A DNA stretch of 56,318 bases, from the NCBI GenBank assembly GCA_964392265.1, contig CAYMOS010000005.1, forward strand, positions 1 to 56,318. Reading direction: 5' to 3'. The notes under the pieces were generated by a model, which saw only the letters and a list, made by a program, of their open reading frames with translations, had not been told where the DNA came from and made no database searches. Origin of the DNA: CALMAK01 sp964392265. Lineage in GTDB: Bacteria > Patescibacteriota > Saccharimonadia > Saccharimonadales > Saccharimonadaceae. This document shows, piece after piece, positions 24,608 to 33,124 of the stretch. Made by a program: the position numbers and the translations under genes. Each line of letters begins with the position of its first letter. Position 1 is the first letter of the stretch.

Positions 24608-24609
24608 GT

Positions 24610-25038
24610 ATGATTGAAATAGAGCGCGCTGCCAAAGCGCTGATCCGTCGAGGGACTGACGGGAGATATTTGATGCTGACGTGCAGCCTCTGGCCGGAGA
24701 ATCCCCGGCGGTCACAGCAGCCTGATTTGCCTGGTGGTGTTATTGAACCGGGCGAATATATTGAAGACGGGTTACTACGTGAGGTACGCGAGGAAACTGG
24801 CCTTGAGATCGTGCCAAGTAGTTTGCGAATGGCTCACTGCTCGACGTATCTCGACGATGTATTATCGTCGAATTTCATGGTGTATTATGCCGAAATCGAA
24901 GAAGATCAAGAGGTGGTGCTCAGTTGGGAGCACGAGTCATACCAGTGGCTTACAGCCAAAGAGATCTTAGGGCTCGGCATGCGCCAGCCGTATAGCCAAC
25001 TGTTTGAGTATATGGCAACGATTGGATTGTTGCGATAA
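24610..25038 (+). CDS. NUDIX hydrolase
   Basis: The complete box is GGVIEPGEYIEDGLLREVR then EETGL. This is a minimal 142-aa enzyme in the same transcript as pyrophosphatase, which would clear its product. The substrate is unknown. It ends eight bases from the convergent relA-type gene. Confidence 0.9.
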   Translation: MIEIERAAKALIRRGTDGRYLMLTCSLWPENPRRSQQPDLPGGVIEPGEYIEDGLLREVREETGLEIVPSSLRMAHCSTYLDDVLSSNFMVYYAEIEEDQEVVLSWEHESYQWLTAKEILGLGMRQPYSQLFEYMATIGLLR

Positions 25039-25046
25039 GAGCACGG

Positions 25047-26564
25047 TTATTGTGGGCGAATACGAAGTTTGCCTGCGAATTTTTCGAGGAGAGTGCGGTT
25101 TTGGCGTGATAGTTGCAGGCGTAGCTTGTCGCGTGCATGAGCTGTTGTGACGTAGTCTTTCCAGTCGGCTTTAGGAGAAGCGGTTTTACTCGTAAGAATT
25201 TCAACGGTATCGCCATGCTGAAGCTTGTGGCTAAATGGCTTCATGGCGCCGTTGACTTTAAAACCGCTGGCGCGAGCCGCAAGGTCAGAATGAATGCGAT
25301 AGGCAAAGTCAAGTGGAAAGGCACCTTTGGGGAGATCCCAAATGTCACCCTTGGGTGAAAAGACAAAAATGCGGTCATGAAAGAGGTCCATGCGTAATTT
25401 TTTGCTGTCGATAATAGCGTGCTTGCCAGCCTTGGCAGCGGTTAGTTGGAGGTCTTTAATCCACCGGAGATGCTCTGGGAGCTCGGCAATGTGACGCTGT
25501 TTGTAGGCATCGGTGAGTTTTTGCTCGTTGTAGTGAAAGCTGGCGGCTAGACCACGCTCGGCGTATTCGTGCATCTCACGAGTGCGCACCTGGAACTCGA
25601 CGATCTGCCCGGTAGAGGTTTGGACGGTCGTGTGCAGACTTTGATAACCATTCGGTTTTGGCTGAGCGACGTAATCTTTGATGCGGTCGAAGAGAGGGGT
25701 GTACAGTTCGTGCAGGACGCCGAGAACAAGATAGCAAGTATCAAGGTCATCGGTGATAATGCGTAGAGCGATGAGATCGTGAATCTGTTCAATATCCCCA
25801 TCGTAACGGTCGAGCTTTTTGAAGAGGCTATAGACGCTTTTGACGCGACCGTCCATCTCATATTCGATGCCCTCTTCTTTGAGTTTTTGTTCGACCTCGT
25901 GTTTGACCCGGGCCAGCTTGCGTTGACTACGTTTGAGACGCGAATCAAGAAGTGCCTTGGTGCGGGCAAAATCTCGTGGCATCAAATAGCGGAAACTCAG
26001 CTCCTCTAATTGGACACGTACTCGACCCATGTTGAGGCGATCAGCCAATGGGGCGAAGACCTCCATGGTCTCGCGAGCGATTTTGATCTGTTTTTCGCGT
26101 GGCATGTGTTCTAACGTACGCATATTGTGCAGACGATCAGCAATTTTGATGATGATTACTCGGACGTCCTGGCCAACGGCAATTAATAGCTTCGTGAGGT
26201 TGTCTTTGGTTTGCGGTAGGTAACTTTCGAGGTTTTTCATGCCGGCACGTGCCTGGCTCACCTTAGTGACGCCATCAACGAGGAAGGCGACGTCACGACC
26301 AAAGAGACTCTCGATTTGCTCGAGGGTAACAGGAGTATCTTCGACGGTATCGTGGAGGACGCCAGCAATAACGGTATCGATGTCCATATCCCATTTGGTC
26401 AGAATTCTGGCAACGGCAAGCGGATGGATGATATAAGGTTCGCCACTTTTACGTTTCTGCCCTTCATGTGCCTGAGTGGCAAAATCAATTGCATATTCCA
26501 GTTCAAGCAGCTGCTCTTCGTCATAATGTGGCTCGGCCATCGCAAGGAGTTCGTGCTTGTTCAT
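25047..26564 (-). CDS. RelA/SpoT-type (p)ppGpp synthetase/hydrolase
   Basis: The HD hydrolase domain (PYIIHPLAVA, GVLHDTVEDT) occupies residues about 25-160. The synthetase domain (DLIALRIITDD, QPKPNGYQSLHTTV) follows at 210-350, and a TGS domain (FVFSPKGDIWDLPKGAFPLDFAYRIH) at about 400-460. It stops at 505 aa, so the helical and ACT regulatory domains of the usual 700-aa enzyme are absent. The start is six bases after TACACT (minus strand), i.e. leaderless. Confidence 0.95.
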   Translation of the reverse strand: MNKHELLAMAEPHYDEEQLLELEYAIDFATQAHEGQKRKSGEPYIIHPLAVARILTKWDMDIDTVIAGVLHDTVEDTPVTLEQIESLFGRDVAFLVDGVTKVSQARAGMKNLESYLPQTKDNLTKLLIAVGQDVRVIIIKIADRLHNMRTLEHMPREKQIKIARETMEVFAPLADRLNMGRVRVQLEELSFRYLMPRDFARTKALLDSRLKRSQRKLARVKHEVEQKLKEEGIEYEMDGRVKSVYSLFKKLDRYDGDIEQIHDLIALRIITDDLDTCYLVLGVLHELYTPLFDRIKDYVAQPKPNGYQSLHTTVQTSTGQIVEFQVRTREMHEYAERGLAASFHYNEQKLTDAYKQRHIAELPEHLRWIKDLQLTAAKAGKHAIIDSKKLRMDLFHDRIFVFSPKGDIWDLPKGAFPLDFAYRIHSDLAARASGFKVNGAMKPFSHKLQHGDTVEILTSKTASPKADWKDYVTTAHARDKLRLQLSRQNRTLLEKFAGKLRIRPQ

Positions 26565-26663
26565 ACTACTAGTGTATCATTTTAGGCTGGTATCTGTGTG
26601 ATGGTGTGGTATATACTAAAAAGCGAACAAGTTTAGAAAACACAAAAAAGGAGCACAAAACCT

Positions 26664-27677
26664 ATGAGTCAAACGAAACTTGCCATCAACGGCTTTGGTC
26701 GTATTGGTCGCAATGCCTTCAAAATCGCCTTTGAACGCAGCGATCTTGATATTGTCGCTATCAACGACCTGACGGACACAAAGACGTTGGCCTATCTGTT
26801 AAAGCGTGATAGTAACTATGGCACCTATGGGAAAGAAGTTGGTTACGACGATAAGGGAATTATCGTTGACGGCAAACATATTGCTGTCCTTGCCGAGCGC
26901 GATCCTGCGCTACTGCCATGGGGCGAGCGAGGTGTTGATATCGTGATTGAGTCAACCGGATTCTTTACAGACAAGGAAGGCGCCTCAAAGCACATCGAAG
27001 CTGGCGCAAAGCGCGTGGTGATTAGCGGCCCAACCAAGAGCGATGGGGTAGATACGATCGTGCTTGGTGCGAATGAGGACAAGATTGGCAGTGCTACTGA
27101 AGTAATCAGTAATGCAAGTTGTACGACGAACAGTCTGGCTGCCGTGATGGCAGTGCTTGACGCTGAATTTGGTGTTGAGAAGTCACTTCTAACGACGGTC
27201 CATAGTTATACGGCTAGCCAAGCATTGCAGGACGCGCCAAAGAAGGACCTGCGTGAAGGTCGTAACGCGGCTGAGAACATGGTACCAACAACCACCGGTG
27301 CGGCTATTGCGGTGACCAAGACGCTGCCTCAGCTTGAAGGTAAGTTCGATGGTCTATCAATTCGCGTTCCTACCCCAGTGGTATCAATTAGTGACGTCAC
27401 TGCGCTTCTTTCCCGCGATGTCACGGTGGAAGAAATCAACAACGTGTTCAAGAAGGCAGCTGGTGATGCGTTTTATCAGGGTATTCTTGGTGTCAGCGAG
27501 GAACCACTGGTAAGTCGTGATTACATTGGCAACCCGCATTCGGGTGTGGTTGATTTGCTACTGACAAAGGTAGTCGGCGGAAATCTTATTAAAATTGCCG
27601 TCTGGTACGACAATGAATGGGGCTACAGCAACCGTTTGGTCGAGCTGACAGCTGACGTTGCGAAGGCAATAAAATAA
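26664..27677 (+). CDS. gap: Glyceraldehyde-3-phosphate dehydrogenase
   Basis: NAD-binding GFGRIGRNAFK, an Asp in AINDLTD favouring NAD over NADP, the catalytic NASCTTNSLA and the C-terminal WYDNEWGYSNRLVEL identify the enzyme. At 337 aa it is normal. Promoter TATACT lies at 26614-26619 with AAAGGAG about 11 bases before ATG. It ties the sugar operon downstream to lower glycolysis and to the NAD pool. Confidence 0.97.
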   Translation: MSQTKLAINGFGRIGRNAFKIAFERSDLDIVAINDLTDTKTLAYLLKRDSNYGTYGKEVGYDDKGIIVDGKHIAVLAERDPALLPWGERGVDIVIESTGFFTDKEGASKHIEAGAKRVVISGPTKSDGVDTIVLGANEDKIGSATEVISNASCTTNSLAAVMAVLDAEFGVEKSLLTTVHSYTASQALQDAPKKDLREGRNAAENMVPTTTGAAIAVTKTLPQLEGKFDGLSIRVPTPVVSISDVTALLSRDVTVEEINNVFKKAAGDAFYQGILGVSEEPLVSRDYIGNPHSGVVDLLLTKVVGGNLIKIAVWYDNEWGYSNRLVELTADVAKAIK

Positions 27678-27715
27678 CCCACCAAATCTGGAGGGTGAAA
27701 TAAAACATGAGAGGG

Positions 27716-27738
27716 GGCGGGAGTCGATGACTCCCGCC
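27716..27738. terminator. GC-rich hairpin between gap and the membrane gene
   Basis: GGCGGGAGTC pairs exactly with GACTCCCGCC around GAT. It closes gap on one strand and the GC-rich membrane gene on the other. Only TTA follows, so no classical T run is present. Confidence 0.75.
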
Positions 27739-27761
27739 TTACCTCAGGAGGCGTGAACAGC

Positions 27762-28124
27762 TCAGGCCGCGTCACCCTTCTGACTGGCGCGGCCCTTGAC
27801 GGCCATGGCCAGAGCAAAAACCTGCCAGGCGTAGAGCAGGACCACGACGACCATGACCGATGGCTGCACCTCGCGCCCCAGACGCCAGTCGACGTCGAGG
27901 ATGCTGTAGGTGATGGTGATGATCATCATCACCATCAGTGGTGTCCACTGCCGGGCCTGAATGAGCACGATGGCCACGATGGCCAGACCTGCGTTGATCA
28001 GTTGGAAGAGCGCAACCATGGTAGCCAGTAGCCGATCATCCCCGTACAGAACGGGGTAGGCCACGGCAATGACCACGCTGGCAGCTGCGTAGATGGCAGC
28101 CCCGGTGATAGCGAGAGGTTTCAC
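27762..28124 (-). CDS. Four-helix membrane protein, GC-rich
   Basis: I do not recognise the family. Four hydrophobic segments fill the 120 residues (about 3-25, 35-55, 60-80 and 88-110), with a short Lys/Asp-rich tail. The start is a GTG at 28124 behind AGGAAAGGA. Earlier in-frame codons lie in the leader. Codon use is visibly GC-rich compared with rpiB and gap on either side, suggesting a recent origin elsewhere. It has its own consensus promoter and is bracketed by strong hairpins at 27716-27738 and 28140-28159. Confidence 0.7.
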   Translation of the reverse strand: MKPLAITGAAIYAAASVVIAVAYPVLYGDDRLLATMVALFQLINAGLAIVAIVLIQARQWTPLMVMMIITITYSILDVDWRLGREVQPSVMVVVVLLYAWQVFALAMAVKGRASQKGDAA

Positions 28125-28139
28125 GAGTTTTCCTTTCCT

Positions 28140-28220
28140 GAGGTGCGTCGCAGCACCTCGATTCAATGAAGAGATGCTTACAACTCTTCTTATTATACCA
28201 CGAATATTATAAAAAGTCAA
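28140..28220 (-). promoter_or_regulatory. Promoter and two-hairpin leader of the membrane gene
   Basis: Minus-strand TTGACT (28215-28220) and TATAAT (28192-28197) are 17 bases apart. The leader can form GAAGAG/CTCTTC (28168-28189) and then GAGGTGC/GCACCTC (28140-28159), the latter just before the ribosome site. Confidence 0.75.
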
Positions 28221-28261
28221 AGCTATCCTCTCTGACAAACTAGTTATGCTATACTAACATC

Positions 28262-28714
28262 ATGAAGATATATCTTGGTGCCGATCACAACGGCTTTCAT
28301 TTGAAAGAGAAAATATTTGCCTACCTCATCAAGCGTGGCTATGAGGTTGAAGATGTGAGCGAAGGTGAATTGGATCCAAATGATGATTTTCCTGAATTTG
28401 CCCAGATGGCTGCGTTGAAAGTCATTGGCGATGAGGACGATGATGCGCGAGCGATTTTGCTGTGCGGTGGCGGTCAGGGTATGTGTATGGCGGCCAATCG
28501 GTTCCGAGGGATCCGCGCCAGTGTTATTTGGGATGCGTTTGAGGCCAAGATGACGCGCAACGATAACGACAGTAATGTCCTTTGTCTGCCGGCCCGTGTT
28601 CTTGAGGACGATGATAAGGAATGGAAAAACATTGTTGATACGTGGCTCACAACACCGTTTGCTGATGCCCCACGTTTTAGGCGTCGTAACGCGCAGATTG
28701 ACGAGGTTGCCTAG
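28262..28714 (+). CDS. rpiB: Ribose-5-phosphate isomerase B
   Basis: The RpiB fold is shown by KIYLGADHNGFHLKEKI and by ILLCGGGQGMCMAANRFRGIRA, with the catalytic Cys in CGGG. The 150-aa length is typical. ATG is six bases after TATACT (leaderless). It opens an operon of non-oxidative pentose-phosphate and glycolytic genes, and the next ATG follows the stop directly. Confidence 0.95.
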   Translation: MKIYLGADHNGFHLKEKIFAYLIKRGYEVEDVSEGELDPNDDFPEFAQMAALKVIGDEDDDARAILLCGGGQGMCMAANRFRGIRASVIWDAFEAKMTRNDNDSNVLCLPARVLEDDDKEWKNIVDTWLTTPFADAPRFRRRNAQIDEVA

Positions 28715-29359
28715 ATGAGTGTGATTGCTCCGTGTATTACAGTCGAGACCGCCGAACAATACCAACAGGCGGTTGAGCGGCTGCATCCTTTTGCGCAGCG
28801 AGTACATGTTGATATTGCCGACGGTGAGTTTGCTCCTACCTTCTTGATGGCGGATGGCCGAGTGTGGTGGCCAAAAGAATGGACGGTTGATGTGCACGCT
28901 ATGGTGGCGCGGCCGGCTGAATACATCGATTTGTTAGTGCGACTCGCCCCTAACCTTATCATCTTCCATGTTGAGGCAGTGGCGGATCTTGTGCCGGTGC
29001 TACAACGTATCAAGCAAGCGGGTATCAAGGCCGGCATTGCTCTGCAGCGAACGACTGTTCCTGCGACAGTCGAGGCGGCAATCAAGGAGGCAGACCACGT
29101 GATGGTGTTTAGTGGCACCTTGGGCCAGTATGGTGGTACGGCTAGCTTGATGCAACTTGAAAAGGTGCGCTTGATCAAAGCAATCAACCCTTCCGCTGAA
29201 ATCGGCTGGGATGGTGGTGTCAATGTTGACAATGCCTATACGCTCACCCAGGGTGGCGTCGACGTTTTGAACGTTGGAGGGGCCTTGGCGAATGCAGCTG
29301 ACCCCGGTCAGGTGTATGCTACACTGGTATCAGAAATTAATAAACATGGGGTGATCTAA
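28715..29359 (+). CDS. rpe: Ribulose-phosphate 3-epimerase
   Basis: This TIM-barrel enzyme has VHVDIADGEFAPTF (metal and catalytic Asp), DVHAMVARPAEYI, FHVEAV and the late GWDGGVNVDNAYTL block. The first metal His/Asp pair reads as expected for the family, though the sequence is diverged. At 214 aa the length is normal. It interconverts ribulose and xylulose 5-phosphates for the transketolase encoded next. Confidence 0.9.
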   Translation: MSVIAPCITVETAEQYQQAVERLHPFAQRVHVDIADGEFAPTFLMADGRVWWPKEWTVDVHAMVARPAEYIDLLVRLAPNLIIFHVEAVADLVPVLQRIKQAGIKAGIALQRTTVPATVEAAIKEADHVMVFSGTLGQYGGTASLMQLEKVRLIKAINPSAEIGWDGGVNVDNAYTLTQGGVDVLNVGGALANAADPGQVYATLVSEINKHGVI

Positions 29360-29361
29360 TT

Positions 29362-30231
29362 ATGCAGGGTGGGCAATTAACGCTGACGCAATTGGGGCAA
29401 AAGGCGAACGAGATTCGCAAAAGCATCATTACGATGCTTGAACAGGCAGGGAGCGGACATAGTGCCGGGCCGTTGGGGACGGCTGATATCTTTACGGCGC
29501 TTTATTTTGATATTATGAATCACCGTCCCGATAATCCTGAGTGGAACGAGCGAGACGCCTTCTTCCTCAGCAATGGACACATTGCTCCGGTATTGTATGC
29601 GACAATGGCGCATGCTGGGTACTTTCCTCTTGATGAACTGTCGACACTGCGTCAATTTGGCTCACGCCTGCAAGGGCACCCTGAACGAACGAGACTGCCT
29701 GGTATCGAGCAAACCAGCGGGCCGTTAGGTGAGGGCCTTGGGCAAGCGGCTGGTTACGCGTACGCACTGCAATACCTCGATAATCAACCGCATCGGTTTG
29801 TCTATACGATGATGGGTGACGGCGAGCTGGACGAGGGTAATATTTGGGAATCAGCCATGTTTGCCGGCAAGTACAAATTGTCACAGTTGATTGCCTTTGT
29901 TGATCGCAACAATATCCAGATCGATGGTAGTACCGACGATGTCATGCCCCTCGAAGACCTACGTGGCAAGTGGGAATCATTTGGCTGGCACGTCCAAGAG
30001 ATTGATGGCCATAATATCGAGAGTATTATTGACGCTGCCAGTATGGCGCGGGCGATTACGACCAAACCAAGTGTGATTATTGCCCATACGATTCCTGGCA
30101 AGGGGGTTGATTTCATGGAATATGATTATAAATGGCATGGCATGCCACCGAATCATGACCAGGCAAAAGAAGCGCTGAAAAAACTGCGCACACTAGATGG
30201 CAAGATAAACCATGAGGGGGAGGCCTGGTAA
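29362..30231 (+). CDS. Transketolase, N-terminal (TPP-binding) subunit
   Basis: This half carries the thiamine diphosphate site (MMGDGELDEGNIWES, DRNNIQIDG) and the substrate-side GHSAGPLGTADI and LQGHPER motifs. It is 289 aa and its stop overlaps the start of the C-terminal half (TAATG), so the two are made together as a split transketolase. Confidence 0.95.
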   Translation: MQGGQLTLTQLGQKANEIRKSIITMLEQAGSGHSAGPLGTADIFTALYFDIMNHRPDNPEWNERDAFFLSNGHIAPVLYATMAHAGYFPLDELSTLRQFGSRLQGHPERTRLPGIEQTSGPLGEGLGQAAGYAYALQYLDNQPHRFVYTMMGDGELDEGNIWESAMFAGKYKLSQLIAFVDRNNIQIDGSTDDVMPLEDLRGKWESFGWHVQEIDGHNIESIIDAASMARAITTKPSVIIAHTIPGKGVDFMEYDYKWHGMPPNHDQAKEALKKLRTLDGKINHEGEAW

Positions 30232-31226
30232 TGACATATCCGCTACGTGACGATATCTACAGCGATGATGTACAGCTTGAACCAACACGGGCCGGGTATG
30301 GCCGCGGTCTTAAGGCGGCAGGTGAAGCTAATCCTGCGATTGTGGGGCTGTGTGCCGACTTGACCGAGAGTACCCAGATGCATCTGTTTAAAGAGGCATT
30401 TCCTGGGCGATATATTCAGGTTGGTATTGCCGAGCAAAATCTGATTACTGTTGCGAGTGGACTGGCCCGTGCAGGTAAGATTCCATTTACCAGTAGTTAT
30501 GCGGCGTTTAGCCCAGGGCGCAGCTGGGAGCAGATTAAAACGACAGTGTGCCTCAATGAACAGCCAGTCAAGATTATTGGGAGCCATGCTGGTATCTATA
30601 CTGGTCCGGACGGCGCAACCCATCAGATGCTTGAGGATATTGCGTTAATGCGTGTTCTGCCGCACATGGTAGTAGTGGTGCCGGGTGATAGCGTTGAGGC
30701 AGAAAAAGCCACGCGGGCAATTGCCGAGAACGGCAAGCCAAGCTATCTGCGACTGGCACGCGAGAAGACACCCGTCTTTAGCACCGAAGACTCGCCATTC
30801 GAGATCGGCAAGGCCTATGTCCTTCGCGAAGGACATGATATTACCTTGCTAGGTACCGGGACAATGACGCACAAACTACTCAAGGTGGCCAAGCGACTTG
30901 AGGAAGAGGGTCTTCATGCCGAAGTTGTTCACGTTCCGACGATAAAGCCACTTGATACCGAGACGATTCTTACTAGTGTTCGTAAGACGGGTCGAGTTGT
31001 GACAGCCGAAGAGGCGCAGATCGTTGGCGGATTAGGCGGTGCTGTCGCCGAGTTACTCGCCGATCAGTTACCAACGCCACTGTATCGTATTGGTATGCGC
31101 GATCACTTTGGTGAATCGGGCGCACCAAACGACGTTCTGGCGCATTTTGGTTTGAATGAAGAAACGATGGCGCCAGAGATCAAGCAGTTTACTAATCGAA
31201 CACCAAAATATCACCAAGGATTTTAA
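30231..31226 (+). CDS. Transketolase, C-terminal subunit
   Basis: The pyrimidine-binding domain (QVGIAEQNLITVASGLA with the catalytic Glu) and the C-terminal regulatory domain (VVTAEEAQIVGGLGGAVAELL) are both present. The length of 331 aa is standard for the split form. It is coupled to the N-terminal half and followed by fba after nine bases. Confidence 0.95.
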   Translation: MTYPLRDDIYSDDVQLEPTRAGYGRGLKAAGEANPAIVGLCADLTESTQMHLFKEAFPGRYIQVGIAEQNLITVASGLARAGKIPFTSSYAAFSPGRSWEQIKTTVCLNEQPVKIIGSHAGIYTGPDGATHQMLEDIALMRVLPHMVVVVPGDSVEAEKATRAIAENGKPSYLRLAREKTPVFSTEDSPFEIGKAYVLREGHDITLLGTGTMTHKLLKVAKRLEEEGLHAEVVHVPTIKPLDTETILTSVRKTGRVVTAEEAQIVGGLGGAVAELLADQLPTPLYRIGMRDHFGESGAPNDVLAHFGLNEETMAPEIKQFTNRTPKYHQGF

Positions 31227-31235
31227 GGAGAATAT

Positions 31236-32153
31236 ATGGGTCTTACTATCAAACAGATTCGCGATAACACCACGAGAGCACGACACCTTTATCAGCGTAC
31301 TCGTAGCCAACATTTTGCGGTAGGGGCATTTAATATCGACAACCAAGAGACGTTGATTGCGATCGCCAAGGCAGCCCAAAAACTGAACTCTCCTGTATTG
31401 GTTGAGGTGAGTGATGGTGAGGTTAAGGCGATGGGTCTTGAGAATGTCCGCGACCTCGTCGATAACTACAAGGCGGAATATGGCATCGAGATGTACATAA
31501 ATCTTGATCACAGTCCAACGGTAGAGGCGTGTAAACAAGCCATCGATGCCGGATACGAATTTATTCATATTGACGTTTCCCAGGCGAATCACGATGCGAC
31601 CGACGAGGAAATCATCGCTAAGACCCGCGAAGTTGTGGAATACGCCAAGTTTACTGGTGCGCTGGTCGAAAGTGAACCGCATTATTTTGGTGGCTCATCG
31701 AATGTCCACGAAGAAGCTATTGATTACGAAGAAATCAAGAAGACCTTTAGCACGCCAGACGGTGCCAATGCCTTCATTGAGGCGACGGGTATTGATACAT
31801 TTGCCGCCGCAGTAGGTAATTTACATGGTAAATATCCAGTACCAAAGGAGCTTGATCTTGAGTTATTAAAGGCGATTCGCGAGGCGATGCCGCAATGGGG
31901 GCATATTAGCCTCCATGGTGGGTCAGGGACGCCACTACACTTCTTTGAAGAAGCGGCTCGGATTGGCGTCAGTAAGATTAATATCAATAGCGACATGCGC
32001 TATGCCTTTCGAACAACTCTTGAAAAAGTATTGGCTGATAATCCAAAAGAATTTGCTATCGTTAAGCTGATGCCGGAAGTGTATGGCGCTGTCCAAGCGG
32101 TCGTTGAGGAGAAAATCCAGGCCTTTGGTAGTGCCGGAAAGGCCGTAGTGTAA
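31236..32153 (+). CDS. fba: Class II fructose-bisphosphate aldolase
   Basis: Zinc-binding residues are seen in INLDHSPTVEACKQAI (catalytic Asp, His), GNLHGKY and LHGGSGTP, with FGGSSNVHEEAI being the mobile-loop region. It is 305 aa. It sits between transketolase and a PfkB kinase, and its stop overlaps the kinase start. Confidence 0.93.
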   Translation: MGLTIKQIRDNTTRARHLYQRTRSQHFAVGAFNIDNQETLIAIAKAAQKLNSPVLVEVSDGEVKAMGLENVRDLVDNYKAEYGIEMYINLDHSPTVEACKQAIDAGYEFIHIDVSQANHDATDEEIIAKTREVVEYAKFTGALVESEPHYFGGSSNVHEEAIDYEEIKKTFSTPDGANAFIEATGIDTFAAAVGNLHGKYPVPKELDLELLKAIREAMPQWGHISLHGGSGTPLHFFEEAARIGVSKININSDMRYAFRTTLEKVLADNPKEFAIVKLMPEVYGAVQAVVEEKIQAFGSAGKAVV

Positions 32154-33124
32154 TGACGGCCAAGATTGTGGCGATTGGTGCAGCGGTTCAGGACGTTTTC
32201 TTGAGCCATAGCGACGAGTTCAAGCCGGTCAGCGACAAGACAGCCCACGAACAGTTCATGCAATTAACGCTGGGTGGCAAAGCGGATGTGAACAAGGTTG
32301 ACTTTAGCACAGGCGGTGGCGCGACGAACGCTGCAGTAACGTTTGCTCGTCAAGGTCTCCAGTCCGTCTTTATGGGGACGATTGGCCATGATCCGGCGGG
32401 ACTCGCCGTCCTCGATGATCTGGATCGTGAAGATGTCGATACGACTCATGTCAGTTATTCAGATCGTTATAATACAGGCTACTCGGTCCTCTTGCTGGCA
32501 CCGACGGGCGAGCGCACCATTCTTACCTATCGTGGGGCCTCGACGCATTATGATGCCAAAAACTTCAACCTCCATGGCCTTGAGGCAGATTGGCTGTATG
32601 TGTCCAGTATGGCTGGCAGTATGGAAGCGTTAGATAAGATTTTTACCCAGGCTCATGACAAAGAGGGTATGAAAGTATTCTTTAATCCAGGTAAAGGTGA
32701 ATTAAAGCAGCCAGGCAAACTGAAGACGCTTCTTGAGGATGTTGAGGTGTTGTCGGTCAACAAAGAAGAGGCCTCGCAGATTGTCGAAGGTGGGTCACTC
32801 GAAGAGCTGGCACGACATCTTTTGCATTATGTCCCTGTGGTGATTATTAGCGATGGACCAAATGGTGTCATGGCGAGCGACGGTAAGACGATCGTGCGTG
32901 CTGGCATGTATCAGGACGTTAAGGTGACCGACCGTACGGGCGCAGGAGATGCCTTTGGATCAGGTTTTCTTAGTCAGTGGGCACAAGGAAAATCCCTCAA
33001 AGATTCGATTGTTTTTGCCAGTGCTAATTCAACGTCGGTGGTGACAAAAATCGGTGCCAAGACAGGTATTTTGCGTAAGGGCGTAAAGCTACACGAAATG
33101 CCCTTGACGGAGAAGGCATTTTAA
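32153..33124 (+). CDS. PfkB-family sugar kinase
   Basis: Ribokinase-fold signatures are the N-terminal STGGGATNAAVTFARQG and the anion-hole DRTGAGDAFGSGF with catalytic Asp. At 323 aa it is normal. Given the operon (aldolase, transketolase) and the absence of PfkA in view, fructose 6-phosphate is a reasonable but unproven substrate. Confidence 0.9.
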   Translation: MTAKIVAIGAAVQDVFLSHSDEFKPVSDKTAHEQFMQLTLGGKADVNKVDFSTGGGATNAAVTFARQGLQSVFMGTIGHDPAGLAVLDDLDREDVDTTHVSYSDRYNTGYSVLLLAPTGERTILTYRGASTHYDAKNFNLHGLEADWLYVSSMAGSMEALDKIFTQAHDKEGMKVFFNPGKGELKQPGKLKTLLEDVEVLSVNKEEASQIVEGGSLEELARHLLHYVPVVIISDGPNGVMASDGKTIVRAGMYQDVKVTDRTGAGDAFGSGFLSQWAQGKSLKDSIVFASANSTSVVTKIGAKTGILRKGVKLHEMPLTEKAF

